Source of the DNA: an uncultured Nesterenkonia sp. | GTDB lineage: Bacteria > Actinomycetota > Actinomycetes > Actinomycetales > Micrococcaceae | NCBI GenBank assembly: GCA_947494195.1 | Contig: CANLUC010000002.1 | Span: 124,001-188,000 of the forward strand | Reading direction: 5' to 3' | DNA length: 64,000 nucleotides | In this document: in pieces, positions 8,289 to 16,683 of the stretch | Position numbering within the stretch: the stretch's first letter is position 1 | Layout of the letters: each line of letters starts with the position of its first letter | The notes under the pieces: model-generated | The model's database searches: none | The model's input: only the letters and a program-made list of their open reading frames with translations | Told to the model about the DNA's origin: nothing | Position numbers and translations under genes: made by a program

Positions 8289-9602
8289 TCAGCCCCCCTG
8301 AGACAAGGCGTTCTCCATGTAGCTGATCCAGTCCTGCACACCCTGCTCCACAGTTGAGTTGTCGAACAGGATATCGGTCTCGATACGCTGGGAGAGGTCG
8401 TTCATCTCAGCGCCACCGGCAGGCTGTGGTGGTGCGACCACCCCTTGCTCCAGGACTTCCTGGATGTACGCGGCAGCCTCGGAGTTGATCGGGTCAAGCA
8501 TCGGCTCGACGACTTCCAGCATCTCGGGATTGAACGGCAGACCGCGGTCGTCCTGAAGAATCTCCGCCACTTCGGCGTCGTTGAGGATGAAGTCGAGCAA
8601 CATCGCAGCGGCCTGCGGCTGTTCAGAATTCGCGTTGATGGACCAGAACTGTGACGGCAGCACTGCCACACCCGGGTTGTCCGTGTCAGTCGGCGGCAGC
8701 ATCATGCTGACTTCATCATCCCCCAGCGCCTGGGTATAGGGGGTCATCTGGTTGCTGTAGCTGAAGCTCATCGCAGCGTCGCCCACGCCGAAGAGCGACT
8801 GATCAGGGGTGACAGTGTGGTGCTCAACGATCACCGAGGGATCTGGCAGGGCACCGGTCTCAACCATCTCGAGCTCCGTCTCATACCAGTTGGTCAGCTC
8901 CTCTTCGGTGACCGCGAGCTGTCCGTCCCAGTCATAGAGCCCTAGGTCGTTGTACTGCGCGACGTAGGTGGAGATGATGTCTTGGATGCGCAGGTCCATC
9001 CCCACCGCGTCCTCGTGGTTCTCGGAGATGTCCGTGGCGGCCTGGACGAACTCATCCCAACCCCACCCCTCTTCGGGCAACTCGACTCCGGCTTCGTCGA
9101 ACATCGTCTCGTTGACTAGCAGCCCTATGGCGTTGCCACCGGTGGGCAGCCCGTAGAGCGTGTCATCAACGACCGCACTCGAGACCATGAAGTCCTCATA
9201 GGGCTCGAGATCCACGTACTCACTGAGTTCTTCAAGGGGGTACAGAGCGCCTGCTGCGCCGTACTCCTGCGGCATGGCACCGCCTAGGGTGAACAGGTCA
9301 GGGCCGCCTCCGGCGGCAAAGTCCGTGGAGAGTCGATCGAACAGATCACCCGGGTCGCCCGTGGGCTGGGATTCGATCGTGATGTTGTCGTGGCGCTCCT
9401 CGAAGAGGTCGAAGACCTCCTGAGTCAGCTGGGCCCGTTCATCATTGCCCCACCAGGCGACGGTGAGCGTGATCTCTGCGTCTTCGTCGAACTCCTCAGC
9501 GGCCGCGTCATTGCCGCCGCCGCATGCAGTCAGGGCCAGCGCGCCCACTAGGACACCACCGAAGGCGGCGCGGCGCTTGTGGGATGGCGACTTAGACGTC
9601 AT
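8289..9602 (-). CDS. Carbohydrate ABC transporter substrate-binding lipoprotein
   Basis: A 437-residue extracellular solute-binding protein (family 1, MalE/UgpB-like). It has a type II signal peptide with lipobox LTAC, the lipidated Cys being residue 27, then a Gly/acidic linker. The mature protein begins ITLTVAWWGNDERAQ and carries the GGGPDLFTLGG ligand-domain motif. It is very acidic, as in salt-adapted actinobacteria. The gene has its own strong promoter and tandem operators, and starts an operon with two glycosidases. The cognate permeases are probably those at 2228-4103, because no other CUT1 permeases lie nearby and the promoters match. Confidence 0.92.
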   Translation of the reverse strand: MTSKSPSHKRRAAFGGVLVGALALTACGGGNDAAAEEFDEDAEITLTVAWWGNDERAQLTQEVFDLFEERHDNITIESQPTGDPGDLFDRLSTDFAAGGGPDLFTLGGAMPQEYGAAGALYPLEELSEYVDLEPYEDFMVSSAVVDDTLYGLPTGGNAIGLLVNETMFDEAGVELPEEGWGWDEFVQAATDISENHEDAVGMDLRIQDIISTYVAQYNDLGLYDWDGQLAVTEEELTNWYETELEMVETGALPDPSVIVEHHTVTPDQSLFGVGDAAMSFSYSNQMTPYTQALGDDEVSMMLPPTDTDNPGVAVLPSQFWSINANSEQPQAAAMLLDFILNDAEVAEILQDDRGLPFNPEMLEVVEPMLDPINSEAAAYIQEVLEQGVVAPPQPAGGAEMNDLSQRIETDILFDNSTVEQGVQDWISYMENALSQGG

Positions 9603-9686
9603 AGGTCTGCCTCATTTCATTTAGTGGCGGCCACGTGCCGAACCGCCTCGTCAAGGGTGCTGGCCCCGCCAGTAGAGCACTGGTCA

Positions 9687-9712
9687 GAAACCGCTTTCGA
9701 GAAACCGCTTTC
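9687..9712. promoter_or_regulatory. Tandem LacI-type operators upstream of binding-protein gene
   Basis: Two copies of GAAACCGCTTTC, at 9687-9698 and 9701-9712, are spaced 14 bases start to start. They lie immediately downstream of the predicted transcription start of the binding-protein operon, in the untranslated leader, a repressing position. Confidence 0.75.
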
Positions 9713-9722
9713 TCGTACCACG

Positions 9723-9751
9723 ATAGTATGACCCGCATCACAAGCTGTCAA
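9723..9751 (-). promoter_or_regulatory. Sigma70-type promoter for the binding-protein operon
   Basis: Minus-strand TTGACA (9746-9751) and TACTAT (9723-9728) with a 17-base spacer. It is nearly a copy of the promoter at 4178-4206, including the trailing C and most of the spacer bases. Confidence 0.8.
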
Positions 9752-9773
9752 TCCACCCGCGGTCCCGGCCAGG

Positions 9774-10805
9774 TTAATCGGGGCGCCGCGCCGCGGTCGA
9801 TGTCCGAATCTCCACCCTGGGCTGAAAGACCATGTCGTGGCCGGGCTCTTTCCCCTCGATGAGCGAGCGCAGTCGGTACCAGGCCTGCACCCCGAGCTCC
9901 TCGTGCGGCACAGACGCAGTCGTCAGAGGCGGCGCGATGTAACGGGCGAAGGGGATGTCATCGAAACCCGCCACCGAGATCTCCTCCGGCACCCTGATGT
10001 TGCGCTCCTGCAGACCGCCCAGGAGTCCGATGGCCACGAGATCATTGAAAGCGAGCACCCCCGTGGCTCTTGTGGAGATCACCGCGTCCACGGCGTTGAA
10101 GCCGTCTTCGCTGGCGACTCCCCCCGGCACCTCTGTGACAACGAGGTCGGCATTCTGAGCAGTGAAGCTGCGCAAGCCGTCCCGACGGTATTTGTCGGAC
10201 ATGCTGTGGGAGGGTCCTCCCACGTAGGCGATGTGACGGTGGCCCAGCTCGTAGAGGTGTTTCAGCAGCGACTCGATGCCGGTGCGGTAGTCGACGGTGA
10301 GCGCAGGTGCCGCGCCGGCCGCTGACCGGTTCACCAGCACCATGGGGTGCAGCGCTGAGGCGAGATCTACAAGTTCATGATCTGGCATCCGGGGCGCACA
10401 GAGAACGAGCGCGTCGCAGCGTCGGCGGATCTCGCGCGCGAGGAGCGGCTCCTCGGAGACTGACTCCGCGGAATCCCCGATCAGCACGCGATACCCGTCC
10501 TCATTCGCGGTGGTGCTCAAGCCGGACAGGATTGCCTGAAACGCAGGGTTTCGCAGGTCAGGGGCGACGAATGCGACCGCCTGAGTCTGCCCCAGCGCGA
10601 GACTTCTGGCAGAGTAACTCGGCGCGTAGTTCAGGCGTACGGCCGTCTCGCGCACTCTCTCAGCGATCTTGTCCTCGCCGACGAAACGGTCGTTCATCAC
10701 TCTGGAGACCGTGGCAGGAGAGACGCCCGCTTCAGTTGCCACCTGCGCGATTGTCGTCGCGCCGCGGGACCTGCCGTTGTTCTTTCGCGGCACTTTCGCT
10801 GCCAT
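9774..10805 (-). CDS. LacI-family transcriptional repressor, likely regulator of the local regulon
   Basis: A 343-residue full-length LacI/GalR protein. The N-terminal helix-turn-helix with hinge is clear (TTIAQVATEAGVSPATVSRV, residues about 17-36), and the effector domain carries VLAFNDLVAIG and VAGFDDIPFA. ATG 10805 is chosen because the DNA-binding domain starts there with GAGGTGAGG upstream; the frame stays open further but without homology. It is the last gene of the SDR-kdgD-enolase operon, itself preceded by the palindrome at 13845-13856. It is therefore the best candidate to bind all GAAANCGNTTTC sites, with autoregulation. Direct proof is lacking. Confidence 0.88.
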   Translation of the reverse strand: MAAKVPRKNNGRSRGATTIAQVATEAGVSPATVSRVMNDRFVGEDKIAERVRETAVRLNYAPSYSARSLALGQTQAVAFVAPDLRNPAFQAILSGLSTTANEDGYRVLIGDSAESVSEEPLLAREIRRRCDALVLCAPRMPDHELVDLASALHPMVLVNRSAAGAAPALTVDYRTGIESLLKHLYELGHRHIAYVGGPSHSMSDKYRRDGLRSFTAQNADLVVTEVPGGVASEDGFNAVDAVISTRATGVLAFNDLVAIGLLGGLQERNIRVPEEISVAGFDDIPFARYIAPPLTTASVPHEELGVQAWYRLRSLIEGKEPGHDMVFQPRVEIRTSTAARRPD

Positions 10806-10828
10806 CCTCACCTCGTTGTGGCTCCAGA

Positions 10829-11911
10829 CTATATGGAGAACTCTAGCCCGAGCCCGTGCGCAGCTTCGATGAGCGCGGAGCCTCCCTCGACGCGCACCGG
10901 AGAGGCTGTCCTCAGAAAGCCCAGAAAATGCAGTCCGGCATCCTCCACGTCTTCTACCCAGACCTCTTCGGGCAGGGACGCTGCAAGTTGTCCGTGAAGG
11001 TCTGGCAGGACATGGGGCGCAAGGCGCAGCCCCGACTCGCGCACAAGGTCGGCGATTCGCAGAAACGGGGTGATCCCCCCGACCCTGATCGCATTGGGCT
11101 GGAGGATCTGCGCACCGTCGGCCCGGATCACATCGCGGAACCGGTGAATCGTGTGGAAGTTCTCTCCCGCTGCTATGGGCACCCCGGGGCCACTGCGGGC
11201 GATCCGCCGTGCAAGCTCTGCGTAACCCGAGGTATCGTCCGCGCGCAGCGGCTCCTCGATCCATTCCAGGTCGAACTCCGCCAGGGCGATGACCGCGCGT
11301 TCCGCCGTCTCAAGGTCCCAGCGTTGGTTGGCATCGATCATCAGCTTCCGATCAGCGCCCAAGATCTCCCGGGCGAGTCCGACCCGAGCAACATCGCGTC
11401 GAAGATCATCCGAGCCGACCTTGAGCTTGACCGCGGAGAACCCCGCTTCGACCCACCTCTGAACCTGATCTGCGAGCTCCTGAATACCGTAGTGAAGATT
11501 GACGCCGGAGCCGTAGGCAGGCAGGCGTCGGTGGCGAGCACCGAGGACCTCAGGGAGCCCGGCATGGGCGCGACGCGCCTTCATGTCCCACAGCGCCAGG
11601 TCCACTCCTGCCATCGCGATGGTCGTCATGCCGCCGCCGCCCACCTCGTGCAGGTGCCGCCAGAGCTGATCCCACACCCGAACCGGATCGGTCGGCCTCC
11701 CGACGACGAAATCGGCGATGTCATGATCGATCAACGCCCGTATAGCCCGCGAACCAATGGTGGGCGTCCAGGAGAACCCCCTGCCCCGATTCCCCTGGTC
11801 GTCGGTGACTTCCACGACGGTGATGTGCATCTCCGGGGCGTGCGGGACCCAGGGGCGGCGCATCGACCTGGTCAGCGGCCACGTCCGGACTGTCGAGATG
11901 CTGGTGTCCAT
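10829..11911 (-). CDS. Enolase-superfamily (mandelate racemase/muconate lactonizing type) enzyme, likely sugar-acid dehydratase or cycloisomerase
   Basis: A 360-residue enzyme with the capping domain at 1-125 and the barrel after it. Catalytic elements of the MR subgroup are visible: VKLKVG with Lys 162 and 164, metal ligands Asp 193 (DAN), Glu 219 (EEP) and Glu 250 (GEN), and His 300 in APHVLPDLH. The Asp that normally pairs with this His is Asn 273 (QPNAIRVGG), which is odd. Next to KdgD it probably converts an aldarate or aldarolactone into 5-dehydro-4-deoxyglucarate. The start overlaps the kdgD stop as TGATG, which fixes the start at 11911. Confidence 0.85.
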   Translation of the reverse strand: MDTSISTVRTWPLTRSMRRPWVPHAPEMHITVVEVTDDQGNRGRGFSWTPTIGSRAIRALIDHDIADFVVGRPTDPVRVWDQLWRHLHEVGGGGMTTIAMAGVDLALWDMKARRAHAGLPEVLGARHRRLPAYGSGVNLHYGIQELADQVQRWVEAGFSAVKLKVGSDDLRRDVARVGLAREILGADRKLMIDANQRWDLETAERAVIALAEFDLEWIEEPLRADDTSGYAELARRIARSGPGVPIAAGENFHTIHRFRDVIRADGAQILQPNAIRVGGITPFLRIADLVRESGLRLAPHVLPDLHGQLAASLPEEVWVEDVEDAGLHFLGFLRTASPVRVEGGSALIEAAHGLGLEFSI

Positions 11912-12840
11912 CACATCGCACACAGCGAGAGTCCGTGATCCAAGAGATTCTCAAGTCGCTCGAGATGTTCCGGCGTGGGATCGACGAGCGGAGGACGTAC
12001 TCCTCCCACAGGGAACCCGCGCAGCCTGTTTCCCGCTTTGATCAGACTCACCGCGTAGCCGGCGGTCGTGTCACGCAGCGCCGTGAAGGGCATATAGAAC
12101 TCGGCCAGCAGACGATCGGTCACAACCGAGTCTCCGTCGCGATGGGCGCGGTAGAAGGCCGTGGCGATCTCCGGCTGAGCAGCGAAGATTGCCGATGAGT
12201 ACAGTGGCACGCCAATAGCGGTGTAGGCAGCCTGGGAGGCTTCTGCGGTGAGCAGCCCGTTGAAGAATAGAGCGTCTTCGCGCTGTGCCCTCCCGCTGAG
12301 CGTCATCTGCTGAGCCAGTGCGACGTCGCCCACTCCGTCCTTGACTCCGACCACGGATGGGAGCTCCGCGAGCACCCTGGCGACCGTCTGCGCAGTGAAC
12401 TGAGCATTCGCCCGGTGGTAGATGATGACCGGCAAAGCGGTCGCGGCGGTGACAGCTCTGACGTACTGGAAGAGACCTTCCTGAGTGCCGCCGACAAGAT
12501 AGGGGGGCAGCAGCAGCAGACCGTCGGCTCCGAGGTCCTCCAGATTCCTGGCCGACTCTCGCGCTTGACCGAGCGACCCGCCGACTCCAGCAATGACCGG
12601 AACCCTGCCGGCCACCGCCGCGATCGTGGCGTCCACCGCACGCAGGGACTCCGCCGGGGTCAGCGCGTGGAACTCACCTGTTCCACAGGCAGGAAACACT
12701 CCTCCGGGCCCTGCCTGCATGCCTCGTTCGACGTGCTCGGCCAGCAGCTCGGGATGCACCGAGCCCTCGTGTGCGCCGCCGGTGACGAATGGGGTCACAG
12801 GGAAGAACAGCGGTCCGTCGGAGAAGGTGAGCGAGGTCAA
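11911..12840 (-). CDS. kdgD: Probable 5-dehydro-4-deoxyglucarate dehydratase
   Basis: A 309-residue class I aldolase-fold protein of the DHDPS superfamily. It carries GPLFFPVTPF (9-18), ACGTGEFHAL (51-60), the catalytic Tyr 141 (IYHRANA) and the Schiff-base Lys 167 (VVGVKDG). These match KdgD rather than DapA. The enzyme dehydrates and decarboxylates 5-dehydro-4-deoxyglucarate to 2,5-dioxopentanoate (alpha-ketoglutarate semialdehyde). The TTG at 12840 is chosen: it overlaps the SDR stop as TTGA and has AAAGGAC 6 bases upstream. The semialdehyde dehydrogenase at 15073-16683 would take the product to 2-oxoglutarate. Confidence 0.87.
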   Translation of the reverse strand: MTSLTFSDGPLFFPVTPFVTGGAHEGSVHPELLAEHVERGMQAGPGGVFPACGTGEFHALTPAESLRAVDATIAAVAGRVPVIAGVGGSLGQARESARNLEDLGADGLLLLPPYLVGGTQEGLFQYVRAVTAATALPVIIYHRANAQFTAQTVARVLAELPSVVGVKDGVGDVALAQQMTLSGRAQREDALFFNGLLTAEASQAAYTAIGVPLYSSAIFAAQPEIATAFYRAHRDGDSVVTDRLLAEFYMPFTALRDTTAGYAVSLIKAGNRLRGFPVGGVRPPLVDPTPEHLERLENLLDHGLSLCAM

Positions 12841-13769
12841 TGAAACGTCCTTTCGGTGGAAGCGGGGTCTGCCGTCAGCGCCCCCAGCCTCTCCAACGCT
12901 GCGGTTGGGAGCTGGTTTCGCCAGCTCCGGGTCGGCGCCCATCCGAGGTCCTGCGCCGCGGCCTCGATGCTGAACAGTGAGCCGTTCCCGGAGAGCTGAT
13001 CACTGAGATGGGCGATCTCGGGCAGGTAGGTGCTCAGCAGGTCTGCAGGTGGTGTCACAGCCATGGCATCGGCGGCCGAGACGAAGTAGCACTTGCCTGA
13101 AGGGGCCGCGTCCGCGTCCAGCCAGGCCATCACGAAGCTGGCTGCGTCGCGCGCATCGAGGTAGTTGAAGAGCGAGACCGCGGCGAGCTCCGGGGAGGCC
13201 AGCCGCTCTTCGATCGTGTGCCCCTGCTGAGTCGGGGCACCCTTCCACTCCTCCGGCGCCACCACGTAGCACGGGCGGAAGGAGGCCAGCCTGATCTGCG
13301 GATGGGCCAGCGCGAAGCTGGAGACCATCTTCTCCAAGACGACTTTGGAGAGCGCGTATGCGTGGTGGGGCTGTACCTCGCTGTTTTCATCGAGCGGAAG
13401 GCTCTGTGGTTGCCACCCGGGCCTTCCGTAGCCGAGCACGGTAGGACTGGAGGCCACAAGGATACGCGTGACCCCGGCCTCGATCGCTGCCTCCAGCACC
13501 GTGAAGCCCATTCCGGTGTTGACTCCGAAGATGGTTCGCTCAGGAGCGCTGAACGGCACCGCGATCGCCGCCAAATGGACCAGCGCGTCGGGTCGCAGCT
13601 TGTGCAGGATCGCTGCGGCCTGTGCGGGCTCCGTGAGGTCAGCCTCGATGGACTGTTCATCCGTGGAACCGGTCCGGTCTATCGAGGTGACCCGGAGGCC
13701 CGCCTCGCGGAGCCCTCCGACCACGCTTCGCCCGAGACGCCCCGAACCGCCTGTAACAGCGATATGCAT
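12837..13769 (-). CDS. NAD-dependent epimerase/dehydratase-family SDR, possible uronate dehydrogenase
   Basis: A 310-residue extended short-chain dehydrogenase. The nucleotide motif TGGSGRLG is at 6-13, and the catalytic Tyr/Lys pair is Y138-ALS-K142 with Ser 107-108 preceding. In a cluster with KdgD and an aldarate-type enolase, the simplest role is oxidation of a hexuronate to its aldarolactone, as done by uronate dehydrogenases of this fold. UDP-sugar epimerase is the alternative, but no nucleotide-sugar genes are nearby. ATG 13769 has GAGAGGGGGT upstream. It heads a four-gene operon with overlapping starts. Confidence 0.75.
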   Translation of the reverse strand: MHIAVTGGSGRLGRSVVGGLREAGLRVTSIDRTGSTDEQSIEADLTEPAQAAAILHKLRPDALVHLAAIAVPFSAPERTIFGVNTGMGFTVLEAAIEAGVTRILVASSPTVLGYGRPGWQPQSLPLDENSEVQPHHAYALSKVVLEKMVSSFALAHPQIRLASFRPCYVVAPEEWKGAPTQQGHTIEERLASPELAAVSLFNYLDARDAASFVMAWLDADAAPSGKCYFVSAADAMAVTPPADLLSTYLPEIAHLSDQLSGNGSLFSIEAAAQDLGWAPTRSWRNQLPTAALERLGALTADPASTERTFH

Positions 13770-13844
13770 TCCGACCCCCTCTCCAGGTGCCTGGTCCTCT
13801 TCTTGAAGCTCGGGCGAGAATCGGAAGCTCGACCAGTCCTGCAA

Positions 13845-13856
13845 GAAAGCGCTTTC
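13845..13856. promoter_or_regulatory. LacI-type operator, perfect palindrome
   Basis: GAAAGCGCTTTC is a perfect 12-bp palindrome (14 bp with the flanking A and T). It begins just after the predicted -10 box of the SDR operon, so it would act as a repressor site for that operon. It may also affect the divergent M24-like gene. Confidence 0.75.
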
Positions 13857-13860
13857 TCGA

Positions 13861-13890
13861 AGTCTATCCCCTTGAGCCTCCAGCATTCAA
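13861..13890 (-). promoter_or_regulatory. Predicted promoter of the SDR-kdgD operon
   Basis: Minus-strand TTGAAT (13885-13890) and TAGACT (13861-13866) with an 18-base spacer, directly followed by the operator at 13845-13856. Confidence 0.55.
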
Positions 13891-13946
13891 CTGTGGATCG
13901 TGGGGCGATTCCGCCGCGTGCGAGTCGAGCACTTCTCACTTAGTCT

Positions 13947-15014
13947 GTGACGGTGAACACAGCATCAGAGATCTCCGCAGACCGCGCCCTCAAGCGCGAA
14001 CGCCTCTGCTCCCTCCTGCACGCCGAGGACTCCTCCGTCTGGTTGAGCAGCCCCGCCGCCGTGGCCTGGTACCTCGATGGCGCGCGGATCCATACCTCTC
14101 TCGTGGGCCCGCCGGTCGCTGGGGTGTTGGTGGGCCGAGATGTAGAACGGGTGGTCAGCTTCAGCAACGAAGCGGACCGCCTTGCCGCTGAGGAGCTGCC
14201 TGCGGGCCTTGAACTCCACACGGTCCCCTGGCATGCGCCGCTGGAATCTGCGCTGGTGGACATCCCAGGACTGCGACGAGAAGTCGACATGGAATCCGAG
14301 ATTCGCGCGGCTCGAGCGGCGTTGCTGCCCAGGGAGTTGGCAAGGTTCGAACAGCTCTGCGCAGAGACGGCGGCACTGCTCACGACGCACCTGACGGCCT
14401 TCACCTCCCGACGCACGGAGCGTGAACTGGCTGCCGAGATCTCCGCAGGGATCGTCGGGCTTGGGGCGGACCCCGTGGTTGTCATGATCGCAGGAGCAAC
14501 TAGGTTGACCTATAGACACCCCCTGCCCACCGATGCTCCCGTCGGTGATCACGCAATGATCGTCGTCTGCGCACGCCGCCACGGACTCATCGCCAACCTC
14601 ACCCGATGGGTGCGCATCGGCGCCGCGCGCACCGAGGACCTCGAGCGGGAACGGCGGATGCTCGCCGTCGAGGCCGTCTACCTCGGAGCGACCCGCCAGG
14701 GTCGAACACTTGATCAGGTGCTCCGGGAGGGTGCCGCAGCATACGCCGAGAACGGCTTCGACGCAGAAGAATGGCAGAATCACCATCAGGGCGGCGCCGC
14801 CGGCTATGCGGGCCGCGATCCCCGTGCCACGCCAGAGACGCCGGACGTGATTCAGGACCAACAGGCCTTTGCATGGAACCCTTCTGCCCCAGGCGCCAAG
14901 GTGGAGGACACCGTCCTTCTGGACCGTGCAGAGATCCGACCACTGACGGTCGACCCTTCCTGGCCCTCTGTGACTGTCAACGGGATACCACGTCCGGTGA
15001 CGCTCGAGGTCTGA
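13947..15014 (+). CDS. M24 peptidase-like (Xaa-Pro peptidase/creatinase fold) protein
   Basis: A 355-residue protein with an N-terminal creatinase-like domain and a C-terminal pita-bread region. The HHQGGAAGYAGRDPRATP segment near residue 280 corresponds to the M24 histidine region. I cannot find the full set of two Asp, one His and two Glu metal ligands, so peptidase activity is doubtful. The GTG at 13947 is used; GTG 13953 is an alternative, and neither has a clear ribosome binding site. It is divergent from the SDR operon and convergent with the semialdehyde dehydrogenase gene, so it may act on a regulon substrate rather than peptides. Confidence 0.7.
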   Translation: MTVNTASEISADRALKRERLCSLLHAEDSSVWLSSPAAVAWYLDGARIHTSLVGPPVAGVLVGRDVERVVSFSNEADRLAAEELPAGLELHTVPWHAPLESALVDIPGLRREVDMESEIRAARAALLPRELARFEQLCAETAALLTTHLTAFTSRRTERELAAEISAGIVGLGADPVVVMIAGATRLTYRHPLPTDAPVGDHAMIVVCARRHGLIANLTRWVRIGAARTEDLERERRMLAVEAVYLGATRQGRTLDQVLREGAAAYAENGFDAEEWQNHHQGGAAGYAGRDPRATPETPDVIQDQQAFAWNPSAPGAKVEDTVLLDRAEIRPLTVDPSWPSVTVNGIPRPVTLEV

Positions 15015-15072
15015 GCCCTCCGCACCGCCCGGGGCGATCGGCGTCCGGAAAGGCCCTCAGCCTGACTGCAGT

Positions 15073-16683
15073 TCAACCGCCGAGGTCGTACTCCCCATCC
15101 ACCCGGCGCGGCACGCCCCACGGGTTGGCGTCTCGTACGACCTCCGGCTGGAGCCCCTCCGGCAGGTTCTGGTATGCCACTGGGCGCATGAAACGGTCGA
15201 TCGCGAGTGTGCCCACCGAGGTGGAGCGGCCATCCGAAGTGGCGGGAAAGGGGCCACCGTGCACGATCGCCTCCCCCACATCAACACCGGTGGGCCACCC
15301 GTTGGCGAGGATGCGTCCGACCTTCAGCTCAAGTGCAGGCAGGATGCTGCGAGCCATCTCCAGGTCCCCACTGTCCTCGGGGTCCAGGTGCAATGTAGCG
15401 GTCAGCTGCCCTTCCAGGTGGTCCACTAGTGCCTCCAGCTCCTCCAGATCCGCATAGCGAACGAGGAGGCTGTGTGCCCCGAAGACCTCCTCCGCGAGCG
15501 CAGGCGTCTCCAGAAAGGTCGTGGCAGCGGCGGAATACACCGAGGGCGCCGGTGCATTTGCCGAGGCGCCCTCGACGCCGTGGCCCACTTCGTTGACTCC
15601 AGGCAGCGAGGACACCCTGGATTCTCCGCGCATCCGGGCGATGGAAATGCTGGGCGTGAGCATGGTCGCCCCTTCCGCCATGCCCACCTGGTGGGCGACC
15701 GTCTCAATGAAGGCGTCTCCATCACTTCCCGCTGGCACGAACATCAGGCCCGGGGACGTGCAGAGCTGTCCACTGGAACCGTTGACCGAACCGATGAACC
15801 CCTCCGCGAGGGCCGCCCTCGTCGTCTTCGATGCGATCGCTGAAGCGAGGACCACCACCGGGTTGATCGAGCTCATCTCGGCGAAGACAGGAATCGGCTG
15901 CGGCCGCGCGGCCGCTGTGGCCATCAGGGCTGTTCCTCCGCCGCGTGACCCGGTAAAACCGACGGCCTTGATGCGCGCATCCTTGACCAGCTGCTGCCCG
16001 ATCTCATTGCCGCGGCCGTAGACCAACGAGAAGACCCCTCCCGGAAGGTCGGCTTCGGCGACCGCTGCGCTGAGCGCCAGACCCACCAGCTGACTGGTCG
16101 CTGGGTGTGCGTTATGAGCCTTGAACACCACCGGGCATCCGGCGGCGAGCGCGGAGGCAGTGTCCCCGCCTGCCACAGAGAAGGCGAGTGGAAAGTTCGA
16201 CGCCCCGAACACTGCCGCAGGACCGAGGGGCACCTTGCGCTGGCGGAGATCCGGACGTGGGAGGGGTGCACGCTCGGGCAGGGCGGGGTCGATCCGGACT
16301 CCGAAGTGGTCACCTTCCCGCGCCACCCCGGCGAAGAGCCTGAGCTGATTGACCGTACGGGCCAGTTCACCCTGGAGCCGCTGCCTCGGCAGTCCGGTCT
16401 CCCGCATCGCAGTGCTGATGATCTCCTCACTCTGGGCGTCCACCTTCTGTGCCGCATTCTCTAGAAAGGCCGCGCGCCGGGAGGGATCGAGCGCACGATA
16501 CTCCGCGAACGCCTCATGCGCCGCCTGGACGGCGGCACTCACCTGCCCCTCGCTGAGGAAGCTGAACTCAGGCCCCACCTCCTGATCGGTGCTGGGGTCG
16601 ACGCTGCGAATACTTCCGGCGACCCCCGGAGTCGACTTCCCCGCGATCAACGAGTGGCAGGTGGTCTCTTGCTGCGTTCCCAT
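15073..16683 (-). CDS. NAD(P)-dependent aldehyde dehydrogenase, probable alpha-ketoglutarate semialdehyde dehydrogenase
   Basis: A 536-residue ALDH of the KGSADH (type III) subgroup. It has FGASNFPLAFS (159-169), PVVFKAHNAHP with the cofactor Lys, VGFTGSRGGG (241-250), the general base Glu 269 (FAEMSSINP) and the nucleophile Cys 308 (GQLCTSPG). It oxidises 2,5-dioxopentanoate to 2-oxoglutarate, the step after KdgD. ATG 16683 has GGAGGAA 5 bases upstream. The leader contains a GAAANCGNTTTC operator at 16739-16750. Its first 37 bases overlap the end of a truncated lacI gene on the same strand. Confidence 0.88.
   Translation of the reverse strand: MGTQQETTCHSLIAGKSTPGVAGSIRSVDPSTDQEVGPEFSFLSEGQVSAAVQAAHEAFAEYRALDPSRRAAFLENAAQKVDAQSEEIISTAMRETGLPRQRLQGELARTVNQLRLFAGVAREGDHFGVRIDPALPERAPLPRPDLRQRKVPLGPAAVFGASNFPLAFSVAGGDTASALAAGCPVVFKAHNAHPATSQLVGLALSAAVAEADLPGGVFSLVYGRGNEIGQQLVKDARIKAVGFTGSRGGGTALMATAAARPQPIPVFAEMSSINPVVVLASAIASKTTRAALAEGFIGSVNGSSGQLCTSPGLMFVPAGSDGDAFIETVAHQVGMAEGATMLTPSISIARMRGESRVSSLPGVNEVGHGVEGASANAPAPSVYSAAATTFLETPALAEEVFGAHSLLVRYADLEELEALVDHLEGQLTATLHLDPEDSGDLEMARSILPALELKVGRILANGWPTGVDVGEAIVHGGPFPATSDGRSTSVGTLAIDRFMRPVAYQNLPEGLQPEVVRDANPWGVPRRVDGEYDLGG

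Noticed and set aside
9774..11264. 496-codon version of the LacI gene
   Set aside because: The extra 153 N-terminal codons overlap the enolase-superfamily gene and lack homology; the helix-turn-helix begins just after ATG 10805.
15950..15960. Third copy of the GGTAAAAC repeat arm
   Set aside because: It lies inside the aldehyde dehydrogenase coding sequence and has no matching GTTTTACC arm nearby.
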